From positions 1 through 45,475 of the IMG/VR virus record IMGVR_UViG_3300046167_000168: a stretch of 45,475 nucleotides of DNA. One strand, written 5' to 3'. Source of the stretch: a virus. The translations under genes and the position numbers were made by a program. How positions within the stretch are numbered: position 1 is the stretch's first letter; each line of letters begins with the position of its first letter. The notes beneath the pieces were generated by a model. It made no database searches and had not been told where the DNA came from. It worked only from the letters and a program-made list of their open reading frames with translations. Positions 17,290 to 24,322 of the stretch are shown here, in pieces.

Positions 17290-18245
17290 GGATTAGTTCC
17301 AAAGTCATAGGTAGCATCTCTTCGCTCGTTCTTTGCAGCTTGCTTTTGACTTGCGACTCTAGAGAACATACCTCGCTCTCCTGAACGGGACTCGTATAAA
17401 CTTTTCCACTCATTTAAAAATGCCTCAAAGTCTGGCTTCTCTGTATAACATGCACTATTGTTCGCTAGTCCCCGTTGGGGATTATCTTGCCACCACTGGC
17501 CTGACTTGCATCGTCGGAGTCTATCGTCAGTGAGGTTAGATAAACTGATGAGAGCGGACCTGCGTACACCGCCGACGACGACGATCTGTGCAATCTTACA
17601 GCAGAGATCATGACATTCGATGGAACTAAGTTTACGTCCAGCAGCCTCCCGAAAGACGCTGACTGTGAAGTTGAACAGATCGACAAGAGGCTCTGGACCA
17701 GACGCTCTACCTCCAAAGGTTTTAAGGGCTGCCCCTGCAGATCGTACTCCAGACACGTCCCATTTTGGAAGTTGACCTGAATAGAGCAAGCTAACAAGTT
17801 CCCTGTAAGCTTTAGCCCATCCAATTTTACTGTCGGCGACATGTATAACGGTATCGGTTTCATGGAATTCCTCTGCTACTTCTGGTAATTTTGTTACGTA
17901 CTGACGCTCAACAGAGAAGCCTACGCCTGTACCACACATCAAGACGTACATCATTTCGTCAAACGCTTTTGGGTGGTCGATAGGCATATAACTACAGTTG
18001 AAGCCAGCAACATTATCACGATCCAGCGCTTCACCAGCAGTCATCAAAGCCCTCATACTGGGCATAACATCTAAGCTGTGGATGTCTGCAAACATTCCGT
18101 TAGCCTGCTCTAGTGTTAGCTTACCCTTCTCAATCCAGAAGTTCAAGTACCTGTCGATTGTTTCTTCCCAAGTCTCGCGCCGCTGTTCTTCTGGTAGGTA
18201 ACGTGCGTATCGTGACTTGTGAATGTATTGTTGATATAGATCCAT
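17283..18245 (-). CDS. nrdJ: Class II ribonucleotide reductase, N-terminal fragment
   Basis: 320 residues. AAGGAG lies seven bases upstream of the ATG, and the start overlaps the preceding stop (TAATG). The fragment has the class II monomeric reductase N-terminal half: MPSMRALMTAG, GFNCSYMPID (C84, equivalent to redox Cys119), MCGTGVGFSVER, and the thiyl-radical loop FGTNPC, where C320 (equivalent to Cys408) is the very last residue before a TAG. A complete family member would continue GEIILRP. The reaction is nucleotide to deoxynucleotide, feeding phage DNA synthesis and using cobalamin instead of an iron cofactor, as in many marine phages. Alone, this fragment lacks Cys419 and the C-terminal shuttle cysteines, so it cannot be active without the second fragment. 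Confidence 0.87.
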   Translation of the reverse strand: MDLYQQYIHKSRYARYLPEEQRRETWEETIDRYLNFWIEKGKLTLEQANGMFADIHSLDVMPSMRALMTAGEALDRDNVAGFNCSYMPIDHPKAFDEMMYVLMCGTGVGFSVERQYVTKLPEVAEEFHETDTVIHVADSKIGWAKAYRELVSLLYSGQLPKWDVSGVRSAGAALKTFGGRASGPEPLVDLFNFTVSVFREAAGRKLSSIECHDLCCKIAQIVVVGGVRRSALISLSNLTDDRLRRCKSGQWWQDNPQRGLANNSACYTEKPDFEAFLNEWKSLYESRSGERGMFSRVASQKQAAKNERRDATYDFGTNPC

Positions 18246-18349
18246 TATTTCTCCTTAGCTCTCCGACGTTTAGGTGTCGTGTCTTGTCGTGTCTTATGTT
18301 TTTTCTTTCGATTGAATTTGTTTGTTCTTTCTTGCTTCCTATCAATCAT
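18245..18349 (-). CDS. Tiny basic peptide between endonuclease and RNR
   Basis: 34 residues from the ATG at 18349 (MIDRKQERTNKF) to a TAA overlapping the RNR start (TAATG). Its start overlaps the endonuclease stop by eight bases. Half the residues are lysine or arginine. It is supported only by perfect packing between two overlapping genes; a longer in-frame extension upstream has a start inside the endonuclease and looks like a shadow. It could simply be the RNR leader. Confidence 0.4.
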   Translation of the reverse strand: MIDRKQERTNKFNRKKKHKTRQDTTPKRRRAKEK

Positions 18350-18800
18350 CTTCAGACGACCACCCCTCCGGTAAACTACTTTCGCTGTACCAACGAAAAC
18401 CTTTGGAACTAGCCCACTCCCCATGAGATCGTTTAGTGCCATCAACACGTCTCTTTGCCTGAGGCATGGGAGCACTAGGATCAGAAAACAAGAACACAAG
18501 CTCATAGTTTTCAGGCAAGCATTTACTTATCCAAATATATTTACTATATTCAGGTGCATCCCAAAACCTTCCTTTGGCTTCGAGCAGTATTGTCTTACCA
18601 TCAATCTCTTTAACAAAGTCGGCATGATACGTATGCTCAACGATATAGTCGATCTTTGTTGTATGGATATCCCATTCGGATAGAGGGCCTGAGTGCAGCT
18701 TGTACTCCCAATGAGAATCGTAGCCCGGCTCTAAGTCTTTCTCAACCGGACGCGGGACTCTTTTTTTTCTAAAGCCTCTTCTTATTTTAGGTGCTGTCAA
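18342..18800 (-). CDS. T7 endonuclease I-like Holliday junction resolvase
   Basis: 152 residues. The start is a TTG at 18800, overlapping the upstream stop as TTGA; no ATG fits and the protein begins MTAPKIRRGFRKKR when read from it. The PD-(D/E)XK nuclease core of phage endonuclease I is visible as E32 (SHWEYKLHSG), D61 (TYHADFV) and E74-x-K76 (TILLEAKGRFW). In T7 the equivalents are E20, D55, E65 and K67. It resolves branched replication and recombination intermediates before packaging and helps degrade host DNA. It sits in the replication operon beside the RNR. The basic N-terminus probably contacts DNA. Confidence 0.85.
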   Translation of the reverse strand: MTAPKIRRGFRKKRVPRPVEKDLEPGYDSHWEYKLHSGPLSEWDIHTTKIDYIVEHTYHADFVKEIDGKTILLEAKGRFWDAPEYSKYIWISKCLPENYELVFLFSDPSAPMPQAKRRVDGTKRSHGEWASSKGFRWYSESSLPEGWSSEDD

Positions 18801-18967
18801 TGTAAAACCGCCTCTCTTTTTTCTATCTCAAGACACACAGCTTCATGAAGATTAAAAAGAGCTTCGTCATCTACAGTATCTATTTCATTACCACTTGAAA
18901 TATGTATTGCAAAGCCCATTATAATTGCTTCAAGTGGAACTAAGTCTCCAAAGTCTTCATCTTCCAT
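18797..18967 (-). CDS. Small acidic hypothetical protein
   Basis: 56 residues, MEDEDFGDLVPLEAIIMGFA through to EIEKREAVLH. The ATG at 18967 lies inside the 3' end of the upstream gene (28-base overlap), and the TGA overlaps the TTG start of the endonuclease as TTGA. It is acidic and helical with no recognisable motif. It fills an otherwise empty 139-base gap, which supports it. It could modulate the adjacent nuclease, but that is speculation. Confidence 0.5.
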   Translation of the reverse strand: MEDEDFGDLVPLEAIIMGFAIHISSGNEIDTVDDEALFNLHEAVCLEIEKREAVLH

Positions 18968-19248
18968 GAATTCATCACTGATTGTATGTCGCTTAGTGTA
19001 AAGGAATCAATGGGTCTTTCAGGATACATAACCACTAACTGCTTCAGTTTCTTCCTAACCCATCGAGGTGAAAAGGTACTTAGAAAAAACTTGTTGTTGG
19101 CGTAGACATGAGTTTGATCGGGCAAGAGTTCTTTGTAATTATTAATAGTGATTTGGTTAGCTTCTTCTTCCGATACTAATGTTTTAAGCCAAGCAACAAG
19201 TATAATTCCTACCTGTTTGTTTATTCTTTTTATCTTCCTTTGATTCAT
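18940..19248 (-). CDS. Hypothetical protein
   Basis: 102 residues. The N-terminus is basic (MNQRKIKRINKQ) with one moderately hydrophobic helix (VGIILVAWLKTLV); a basic patch lies near residue 65 (RWVRKKLKQLVVMYPERP). The ATG overlaps the exonuclease stop by four bases. The pattern may indicate a small DNA-binding helical protein acting with the nuclease genes around it. No family recognised. Confidence 0.6.
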   Translation of the reverse strand: MNQRKIKRINKQVGIILVAWLKTLVSEEEANQITINNYKELLPDQTHVYANNKFFLSTFSPRWVRKKLKQLVVMYPERPIDSFTLSDIQSVMNSWKMKTLET

Positions 19249-19802
19249 AAGATTTCTTCTACGCGAGGTTCTGATACAACCTTCGTAAAGTACACAGGGC
19301 CACTAGAGTAAGCAAAAGATCGAAGACCTTGACCGTCGTTAGCGTCTGCGTAGCATTCAAATTTATAGGGACAGTATGAGCATCCTGAGGGTAATTTCAT
19401 GTTGCCTTTTTTACCGTCAGAAATAGTATTATAACATCGATCTGGAGGTGTGTCAAGACTTAAAGCCTTACGAACGTCTTTAATTTTCTGTTCGATGTTA
19501 GGCTTCTCTAAATCCTCAGGCTGGAACAAGCACAACTCGCCGCTCTCTTTGTTGATAACAAGGAAGCCTCCATCGTCTGTGTTCTCTGCAGCCTCGTAGC
19601 CAGCAAGCTGTGGCAGATAACCAAAGGGATCATTGTCAGCTAAGGACCCATCGACAAATTTCTTAAAAGAGTAACGAGAAGCAGACTTGACATCTACCAC
19701 TTGCCCGTTGATCTTACAGTCCATGTGGCCTTTGATGCCAGAGACACTAATCTCTTTCTGCTCTGATGAAACCTCGTGACCAGCCAGTCGAACCAACATC
19801 AA
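19245..19802 (-). CDS. RecB/Cas4-like exonuclease, C-terminal part (frame-broken gene)
   Basis: The catalytic half of a PD-(D/E)XK exonuclease: GIKGHMDCKINGQVVDVKSAS gives D28, D37 and K39, followed by QLAGYE (motif with Q) and a C-terminal C-x2-C-x5-C cluster (CSYCPYKFEC) like the metal or iron-sulfur clasp of AddB/Cas4 nucleases. The nominal TTG or ATG start (19802 or 19799) is not the real beginning: the same frame is open back to about 19871 and reads family-like sequence (APTQIKFLYGHILEEIV). The N-terminal part is in the other frame (19856-20101). The likely role is 5'-3' DNA degradation or recombination in replication. Whether a functional protein is made depends on the frame break. Confidence 0.75.
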   Translation of the reverse strand: MMLVRLAGHEVSSEQKEISVSGIKGHMDCKINGQVVDVKSASRYSFKKFVDGSLADNDPFGYLPQLAGYEAAENTDDGGFLVINKESGELCLFQPEDLEKPNIEQKIKDVRKALSLDTPPDRCYNTISDGKKGNMKLPSGCSYCPYKFECYADANDGQGLRSFAYSSGPVYFTKVVSEPRVEEIL

Positions 19803-19855
19803 AACAATTTCTTCAAGTATGTGTCCATAAAGAAACTTAATCTGTGTTGGTGCGC

Positions 19856-20101
19856 TTATAGCTGAAGGGAACTAGAGTTCTTGTTGTCATACCACAGTTG
19901 CCTAAGAGGCCTTCCAACATTAGACATCCTGAGAGTGAATTCTTTCGAAGACTCTCTAGGTTTAGACCAAGCCAGAATGCTTTCCTTCATACGCACCATC
20001 GTCTGATCTAGTTCTTCTTCATTTATCTCAAGAGCCTCTCCATTGGAAAGGCCTTCAAGCTTTGCATAGATATCTTGAACTAATGTATTTAAACTTTCCA
20101 T
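19856..20101 (-). CDS. RecB/Cas4-like exonuclease, N-terminal part (frame-broken gene)
   Basis: 81 residues from the ATG at 20101 (MESLNTLVQDIYAKLEG); a further ATG at 20125 would overlap the resolvase by 37 bases. The segment FTLRMSNVGRPLRQLWYDN is the N-terminal block of phage RecB-type exonucleases, normally followed by the nuclease core. Here it ends after SSSLQL at a TAA (19858-19856), while a -1 frame continues into the core. The frame change must lie between 19856 and 19874, because the other frame has a stop just upstream. No slippery heptamer is visible, so a one-base indel (real or artefactual) is the simplest explanation. Confidence 0.72.
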   Translation of the reverse strand: MESLNTLVQDIYAKLEGLSNGEALEINEEELDQTMVRMKESILAWSKPRESSKEFTLRMSNVGRPLRQLWYDNKNSSSLQL

Positions 20102-20388
20102 TCTGTATGATCCACGAACCGACATCTTCGGTTTCTTGCATTGAATTCAACTACTTGAACTCTAAGTTTCTTTTGCTCTTCGGTTCGCTTATGACCCCAA
20201 GAACCTCCAGAGTTTTTAGATTTTACATCTATGAAGATAGGTGTTCCATTCTTCACAGCAATAATATCTATTGCACCAGTGCATCCAGTGTTCCGAAAGA
20301 CTTCATAGCCTTCATCCCACAACCAAGTAGTGACGTAATGTTCTGCCATGTCTCCAAGACGTGAAGGGTCTGTTATTTCTTTTGGCAT
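20089..20388 (-). CDS. PD-(D/E)XK resolvase/nuclease (Hjc-like)
   Basis: 99 residues with the compact fold of archaeal-type Holliday junction resolvases: E16 in GDMAEHYVTTWL, D41 in TGAIDIIAV, then D54-x-K56 in PIFIDVKSKN. GGAG lies upstream of the ATG. It overlaps the exonuclease start by 13 bases and sits in the recombination part of the operon. It likely cuts branched DNA or acts as a structure-specific endonuclease. A second, unrelated junction nuclease (endonuclease I-like) lies 1.3 kb downstream, so the two may have different substrates. Confidence 0.75.
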   Translation of the reverse strand: MPKEITDPSRLGDMAEHYVTTWLWDEGYEVFRNTGCTGAIDIIAVKNGTPIFIDVKSKNSGGSWGHKRTEEQKKLRVQVVEFNARNRRCRFVDHTEWKV

Positions 20389-20397
20389 GCTAGGCTC

Positions 20398-20703
20398 CTA
20401 CTTATATTTAATGTGTCTAATAACTCGCGCTTTGTCGCGCTTATCGCCAAGATAGAAGACAAGTCCCAGCTTTTCTAGCTCATTGGGTCGTGAGGATATG
20501 GAACTAGTGGGAATGTTTGGATGACTCCTAGTCATTTCTTTAATGGTTGTTCCTCGAGGCCCTGCTTCTTCAATTAGATTTAAAACAAACGTCCTAGTTC
20601 TACCTATCTGAGCAGAGGAGGCAGCTTCTTTACTCGTTGAAGGATCGTTCTTTCTGAATAACTTAAAAGATAATATATTTTCAAACATGTTTAGCTGTTC
20701 CAT
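20398..20703 (-). CDS. Winged-helix DNA-binding protein
   Basis: 101 residues from the ATG at 20703, one base after the polymerase stop; a GTG at 20718 is a less likely start. The segment DPSTSKEAASSA precedes a winged-helix pattern: a first helix (RTFVLNLIEEAG), a turn with GTTIKEMTRSH, a recognition helix (SSISSRPNELEKLGLV) and a wing (FYLGDKRDKARVIRHI). Phages often carry this type near replication genes; it may regulate the operon or load replication proteins. Specific target unknown. Confidence 0.72.
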   Translation of the reverse strand: MEQLNMFENILSFKLFRKNDPSTSKEAASSAQIGRTRTFVLNLIEEAGPRGTTIKEMTRSHPNIPTSSISSRPNELEKLGLVFYLGDKRDKARVIRHIKYK

Positions 20704-20704
20704 A

Positions 20705-22465
20705 TTAGTGTGTTTCACTCCAACTATCTCCTATTTGATACTCGCCTGTCAACCCACAACGTAAATTAAACTCTAGTCCTGCTTGTTCAATAGCCTCGAC
20801 ACCCAGCTCTCCTACACGCTGAGAGACATCTTCGAGTGCTTCGATCTGCCATTCGTCATGCACATTAGCTACGAAGTGTGCGTCCATGCCGGACAGCTTA
20901 TCGTTTAAGATAACAAGTCCTTTCTTCATAACTATTGCGCCTGCCCCTTGAAGCAGTGTGTTGAGTGCGGCGTGTTCAGATCTTACAAACAACTTGCGTC
21001 CGTCTAGCCCCTTGAGGTAGCCACGCTTTGCCGCTCTTGCAACTCTGTCTTTAAGAACTTTAAATGCAGGGAGATTATCGAAGAAAGATTGTCTAAGTCG
21101 TCCACCATCGTCTGCGTTTCCTCCGACCACCGTTCCAAGCTTCGCATCTCCTGCTCCGTACAAGAGTGCATAGATGAAAGTTTTTGCCTGATTTCTTGAT
21201 TCAAGTCCCGCAGCCATTTGATTTGCTGTGTGTATGTCTCCGTTGAGAAGCTCATAAGTAAATCCCTCATCGTTCATATAGTGTGCCAGCATCCTTAGTT
21301 CCAAGCCGCTGGCGTCTATGCCCACAAGTTTATACCCATCCATCACCGTCCAGCACTGTCGGCACTCTTTACCATAAGGACTTCCGGTGCTAGGAACCTG
21401 CGCCATGTTCGGATGACTGTGTGTCATGCGTCCTGTCACTGCGCCGTTGGTATTAACAAACCCACGAACCCGTCCATCATCTTCCACAACCTTGAACCAT
21501 GAAGTTATCTGAGCAATACGCTTTTGAAGCATAAGATACTTAGCAATAACTGCAGCTTCAGGAATGTCCTTTATCTTTGACAGGACTTTTTCATCAACAA
21601 TTGGCTGTCCCGTAGGCGTAAATTTTGTAGGCTTCCAACCAAACTCCACGAGATATTCTCCAATTTGTTTCCTAGAGCCAAGGTTAAAAGGTTCAGAATC
21701 ACAACGAACAAGATGCTCGTTCGGATTCTCATTCGCCTTTTCGTACTCCTCATCTGACAGTCTGACCTTCTTGGTTTCACCTTTTAATTGTGCCATCTTA
21801 GAAACCTTACCAGCTTTTGTCATAAGAGGGACAAGAGTTAACTGTGTTTCTCGTGGCCTGAAAGTTTTGTGAACAAGCTTCTCAGCCTGTGATATGTTTT
21901 CATTTAGTTCAGCCAGTAAGCTCATGGCGTGTTTTTCATCTAGCAAGAATCCACGATCTCGCTGTGCCTGCATGACTCGATACACAGAGTGTTCTAAAGC
22001 AACGGCATCTTTACTAAATCCTGCTGCCTCGACACGCGCAAGATGCTGATAGACCTTATGATTTAGTGACACGTCTTGTCTGCAATATGCCATCATCTCC
22101 GGCGAAAAGCTTTCAAAATCTTCGAACTCAATCTTCTTGTGTCGTAGCCTGTAGCCCCATCCTTCGAGGCCGTGACCCCCTTCTCGTGTTGGGTTGAACA
22201 GTCGAGATAGTACGAGAGTATCTATGATGAACCGATTGCCATCATCGAGATCAGAGCGAAGAAGTTTCTTGACTACAGGTATATCATATCCAAGGATGTT
22301 GTGACCGATAAGTTCTTTAGACTCTTCGAGCAGCTTGACGCCTTGATCTAATTGCTCTGGTCCAAACTCATAGAACTTCTTAGTTGCTGTGTCCATCGCA
22401 ACAATACAAAAGACCTCAGTAGGATCGAGTCCGTTAGCTTCGATATCAAAAACATAGCTTGTCAT
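20705..22465 (-). CDS. Family A DNA polymerase with 3'-5' exonuclease
   Basis: 586 residues. Exonuclease: ExoI D7/E9 (FDIEANGL), ExoII D61 (GHNILGYDIPVV), ExoIII Y127/D131 (YCRQD). Polymerase: motif A D384 (VGIDASGLELR), motif B R424 to Y436-G437 (RNQAKTFIYALLYGAG), motif C H536-D537-E538 (NVHDEW). All catalytic residues are intact. The position equivalent to E. coli Pol I F762 is Y432, as in T7, which is known to lower discrimination against dideoxynucleotides and is associated with fast-replicating lytic phages. There is no 5'-3' exonuclease domain and no obvious T7-like thioredoxin-binding loop. It overlaps the helicase gene by four bases. It copies phage DNA with the primase-helicase and SSB. 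Confidence 0.95.
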   Translation of the reverse strand: MTSYVFDIEANGLDPTEVFCIVAMDTATKKFYEFGPEQLDQGVKLLEESKELIGHNILGYDIPVVKKLLRSDLDDGNRFIIDTLVLSRLFNPTREGGHGLEGWGYRLRHKKIEFEDFESFSPEMMAYCRQDVSLNHKVYQHLARVEAAGFSKDAVALEHSVYRVMQAQRDRGFLLDEKHAMSLLAELNENISQAEKLVHKTFRPRETQLTLVPLMTKAGKVSKMAQLKGETKKVRLSDEEYEKANENPNEHLVRCDSEPFNLGSRKQIGEYLVEFGWKPTKFTPTGQPIVDEKVLSKIKDIPEAAVIAKYLMLQKRIAQITSWFKVVEDDGRVRGFVNTNGAVTGRMTHSHPNMAQVPSTGSPYGKECRQCWTVMDGYKLVGIDASGLELRMLAHYMNDEGFTYELLNGDIHTANQMAAGLESRNQAKTFIYALLYGAGDAKLGTVVGGNADDGGRLRQSFFDNLPAFKVLKDRVARAAKRGYLKGLDGRKLFVRSEHAALNTLLQGAGAIVMKKGLVILNDKLSGMDAHFVANVHDEWQIEALEDVSQRVGELGVEAIEQAGLEFNLRCGLTGEYQIGDSWSETH

Positions 22466-24090
22466 ATTTCATCTCCGTCATAGTCTCCAAGGTCATCAAC
22501 AGATATTTCAGAAAGGCGTCCACTGTCTGAGTCATAGTGGAGGTGAGTGGCTAGACCAACATCCCCTGTGTATCTAGACTTTAGCACACGCACCTTGGTT
22601 GTTGAAGCAACCATAGGATCATCTGATTGTTGATTACGCTCTAAGCTTATCACGCAATCGCTCAATTGTGCTATGGACTGAGAGCCACGTAAGTGATTCA
22701 GTGCAGTTTCGATTCCGTTCTCATGGCCTCGATCCCCCTGTGTTCGTCGAAGGTGAGAGACAAGAATCATTCCACAGCCTGTCTCTTCAACAAGAGTTCG
22801 AAGCCTGTGCATGATCATGTCAATAGCCTTACGCTCATCAGGGTCATCAGAAAGCAGCACGAGCATATGAAGGTGATCAAGTATTATCCACTTACAGTCG
22901 CAGCCTATGATCATATAACGAAGCTTACTAAAAACACTTTCAAGATCGTTCATGCCAAGGTGTCCATACACCCACACACGATCCTTGTTCTCTCCTCCAA
23001 ACATCTGGTGGTGTATCTGTCGGAGATCGTCTTGATCAAAAAGATTACGGACGCTGTCGAGGTGTAGTCTGGCGTCGGCTTCGATGGATAGAATACCGTC
23101 GATAGTTCTCTGCCAGTTCTCTTCAAGGGCCATGACGCCCACGTTGTCTTTGGTCTTCTTAATGAGCCAGTGTTCTAGCTCACGGGTGACACTTGATTTT
23201 CCAAGCCCTGTACCACCCGTCAATGTAACTAATTCACCCGCACGAAGACCTTCTAGTTTTTCGTTCAGCCCTACCCAAGGGAAAGGCACTGAGTCTTTTC
23301 GTGTGCGAGTGAGATAGTTTTCTACGTTCTCAGATACATTCAAGACTCCAGAGGGTGTGTATAACTTGGAGTTCCACCAGTACTGGACGTAGGCTTTGTG
23401 TTGCGAACCGCGCAACATGTCATTGGCGTCTTTGTAATCGACGGGCAGTGACATGATCTTTGCTTTACCGGGACGCAATAGTTTGGCTACCTTTCGAGCA
23501 GCCTCTTCCCCCACCTTATCAGTGTCAAAGTTAATGATGATGTTATCGAAGGACTCTAAGAACTCTAGGTTCTCCTTAACATCACGATCAGCAGACTGTG
23601 CGCCATTACGAATGGAAACAACAGGCCACTGTGAACCCATGAGTTCATAGGCTGACATGGCATCTACTTCACCTTCCACAATGGTTACGTACTTGCCACC
23701 ACTTTGAAATAGCTGTTGACCAAAGAGACCAACATTTCTAGATTCACCTTGCCATGTAAAGTTTTTATCAGGCTTGCGAGTCTTTGATCCTACTCGCTCG
23801 CTGCCAGAATAGTACGGGTAAACGTGCTCGACTATTTGACCTTTTGAATTCTTTGTGGATTTAACTCCGTATTTCTTAGCCGTTGCCAGACTGATTCCTC
23901 TGTCTGTTAGGGCGTAGTATTCACCGTCGTCCATAGACTGCCTCGATGATATTGGAGTGACGTTATCAAGTTTATTACTTGGGATGAAAACACCGCAGCT
24001 AAAACATTTGATGGAGCCATCGTCGTTCATCGCTGCGGGATCAGATCCCCCACACTCAGGGCAGGGGATGTGAGTTTTTTTAAATGCCAT
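22462..24090 (-). CDS. Primase-helicase (T7 gp4-like)
   Basis: 542 residues from the ATG at 24090 (MAFKKTHIPCPEC), chosen because GAGGA lies just upstream and the zinc site starts there. The zinc-binding domain is C10, C13, C29, C32. The TOPRIM domain has E139/D143 (IVEGEVDAMSAYEL) and D189-x-D191 (NFDTD). The RecA-like helicase has Walker A (GGTGLGKS, 292-299), Walker B-like WIILDHLHML (D405) and later SHLRR. It unwinds DNA and makes primers at the fork. The acidic C-terminus ends DYDGDEI, as does the SSB next door (DGDEI). In T7, the gp4 tail docks on the polymerase, so this is likely a shared polymerase-binding tail. It overlaps the polymerase start by four bases. Confidence 0.93.
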   Translation of the reverse strand: MAFKKTHIPCPECGGSDPAAMNDDGSIKCFSCGVFIPSNKLDNVTPISSRQSMDDGEYYALTDRGISLATAKKYGVKSTKNSKGQIVEHVYPYYSGSERVGSKTRKPDKNFTWQGESRNVGLFGQQLFQSGGKYVTIVEGEVDAMSAYELMGSQWPVVSIRNGAQSADRDVKENLEFLESFDNIIINFDTDKVGEEAARKVAKLLRPGKAKIMSLPVDYKDANDMLRGSQHKAYVQYWWNSKLYTPSGVLNVSENVENYLTRTRKDSVPFPWVGLNEKLEGLRAGELVTLTGGTGLGKSSVTRELEHWLIKKTKDNVGVMALEENWQRTIDGILSIEADARLHLDSVRNLFDQDDLRQIHHQMFGGENKDRVWVYGHLGMNDLESVFSKLRYMIIGCDCKWIILDHLHMLVLLSDDPDERKAIDMIMHRLRTLVEETGCGMILVSHLRRTQGDRGHENGIETALNHLRGSQSIAQLSDCVISLERNQQSDDPMVASTTKVRVLKSRYTGDVGLATHLHYDSDSGRLSEISVDDLGDYDGDEI

Positions 24091-24091
24091 G

Positions 24092-24322
24092 TTAGTCCTC
24101 GATGACTTCGGCTTCCTCAATGAAAACAGCATCTTCGGTCAAGTACTCTTGAACCTTAGAGTGTAGAGCAACTGCTGCTGCTTGTGCGATAACGACACGA
24201 TCTTCTAGGGATCGCACGTCTTGTTCTGCTGTTACCAAAAGCTGGAAAGCTTTCTGCCCTTCAGCAGGCAAGAGGGTTACGTCATAAGACGTATCGTTGT
24301 GTGTGTAAATAACATTAGACAT
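24092..24322 (-). CDS. Small helical protein between SSB and helicase
   Basis: 76 residues. The start overlaps the SSB stop (TAATG) and the stop is one base before the helicase ATG. The protein starts with a short beta hairpin (VIYTHNDTSYDVTLL), then a long helix (AFQLLVTAEQDVRSLEDRVV) and an acidic tail (IEEAEVIED). It resembles small phage proteins that begin with a xxxYxxxxLxxEAQ pattern (DUF6447-like), though I cannot confirm the match. Position suggests a replisome accessory. Confidence 0.7.
   Translation of the reverse strand: MSNVIYTHNDTSYDVTLLPAEGQKAFQLLVTAEQDVRSLEDRVVIAQAAAVALHSKVQEYLTEDAVFIEEAEVIED

Noticed and set aside
17257-17295. Programmed frameshifting or an intein at the RNR split
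   Set aside because: Two +1 shifts within about 20 bases would be needed and no known shift signal is present; the extra material is two bases, so there is no room for an intein or intron. Kept as a split gene or sequence error.
18349-18505. Longer reading of the tiny basic peptide starting at 18505
   Set aside because: It lies inside the endonuclease gene in another frame without a binding site; only the 34-residue version fits the gene packing.
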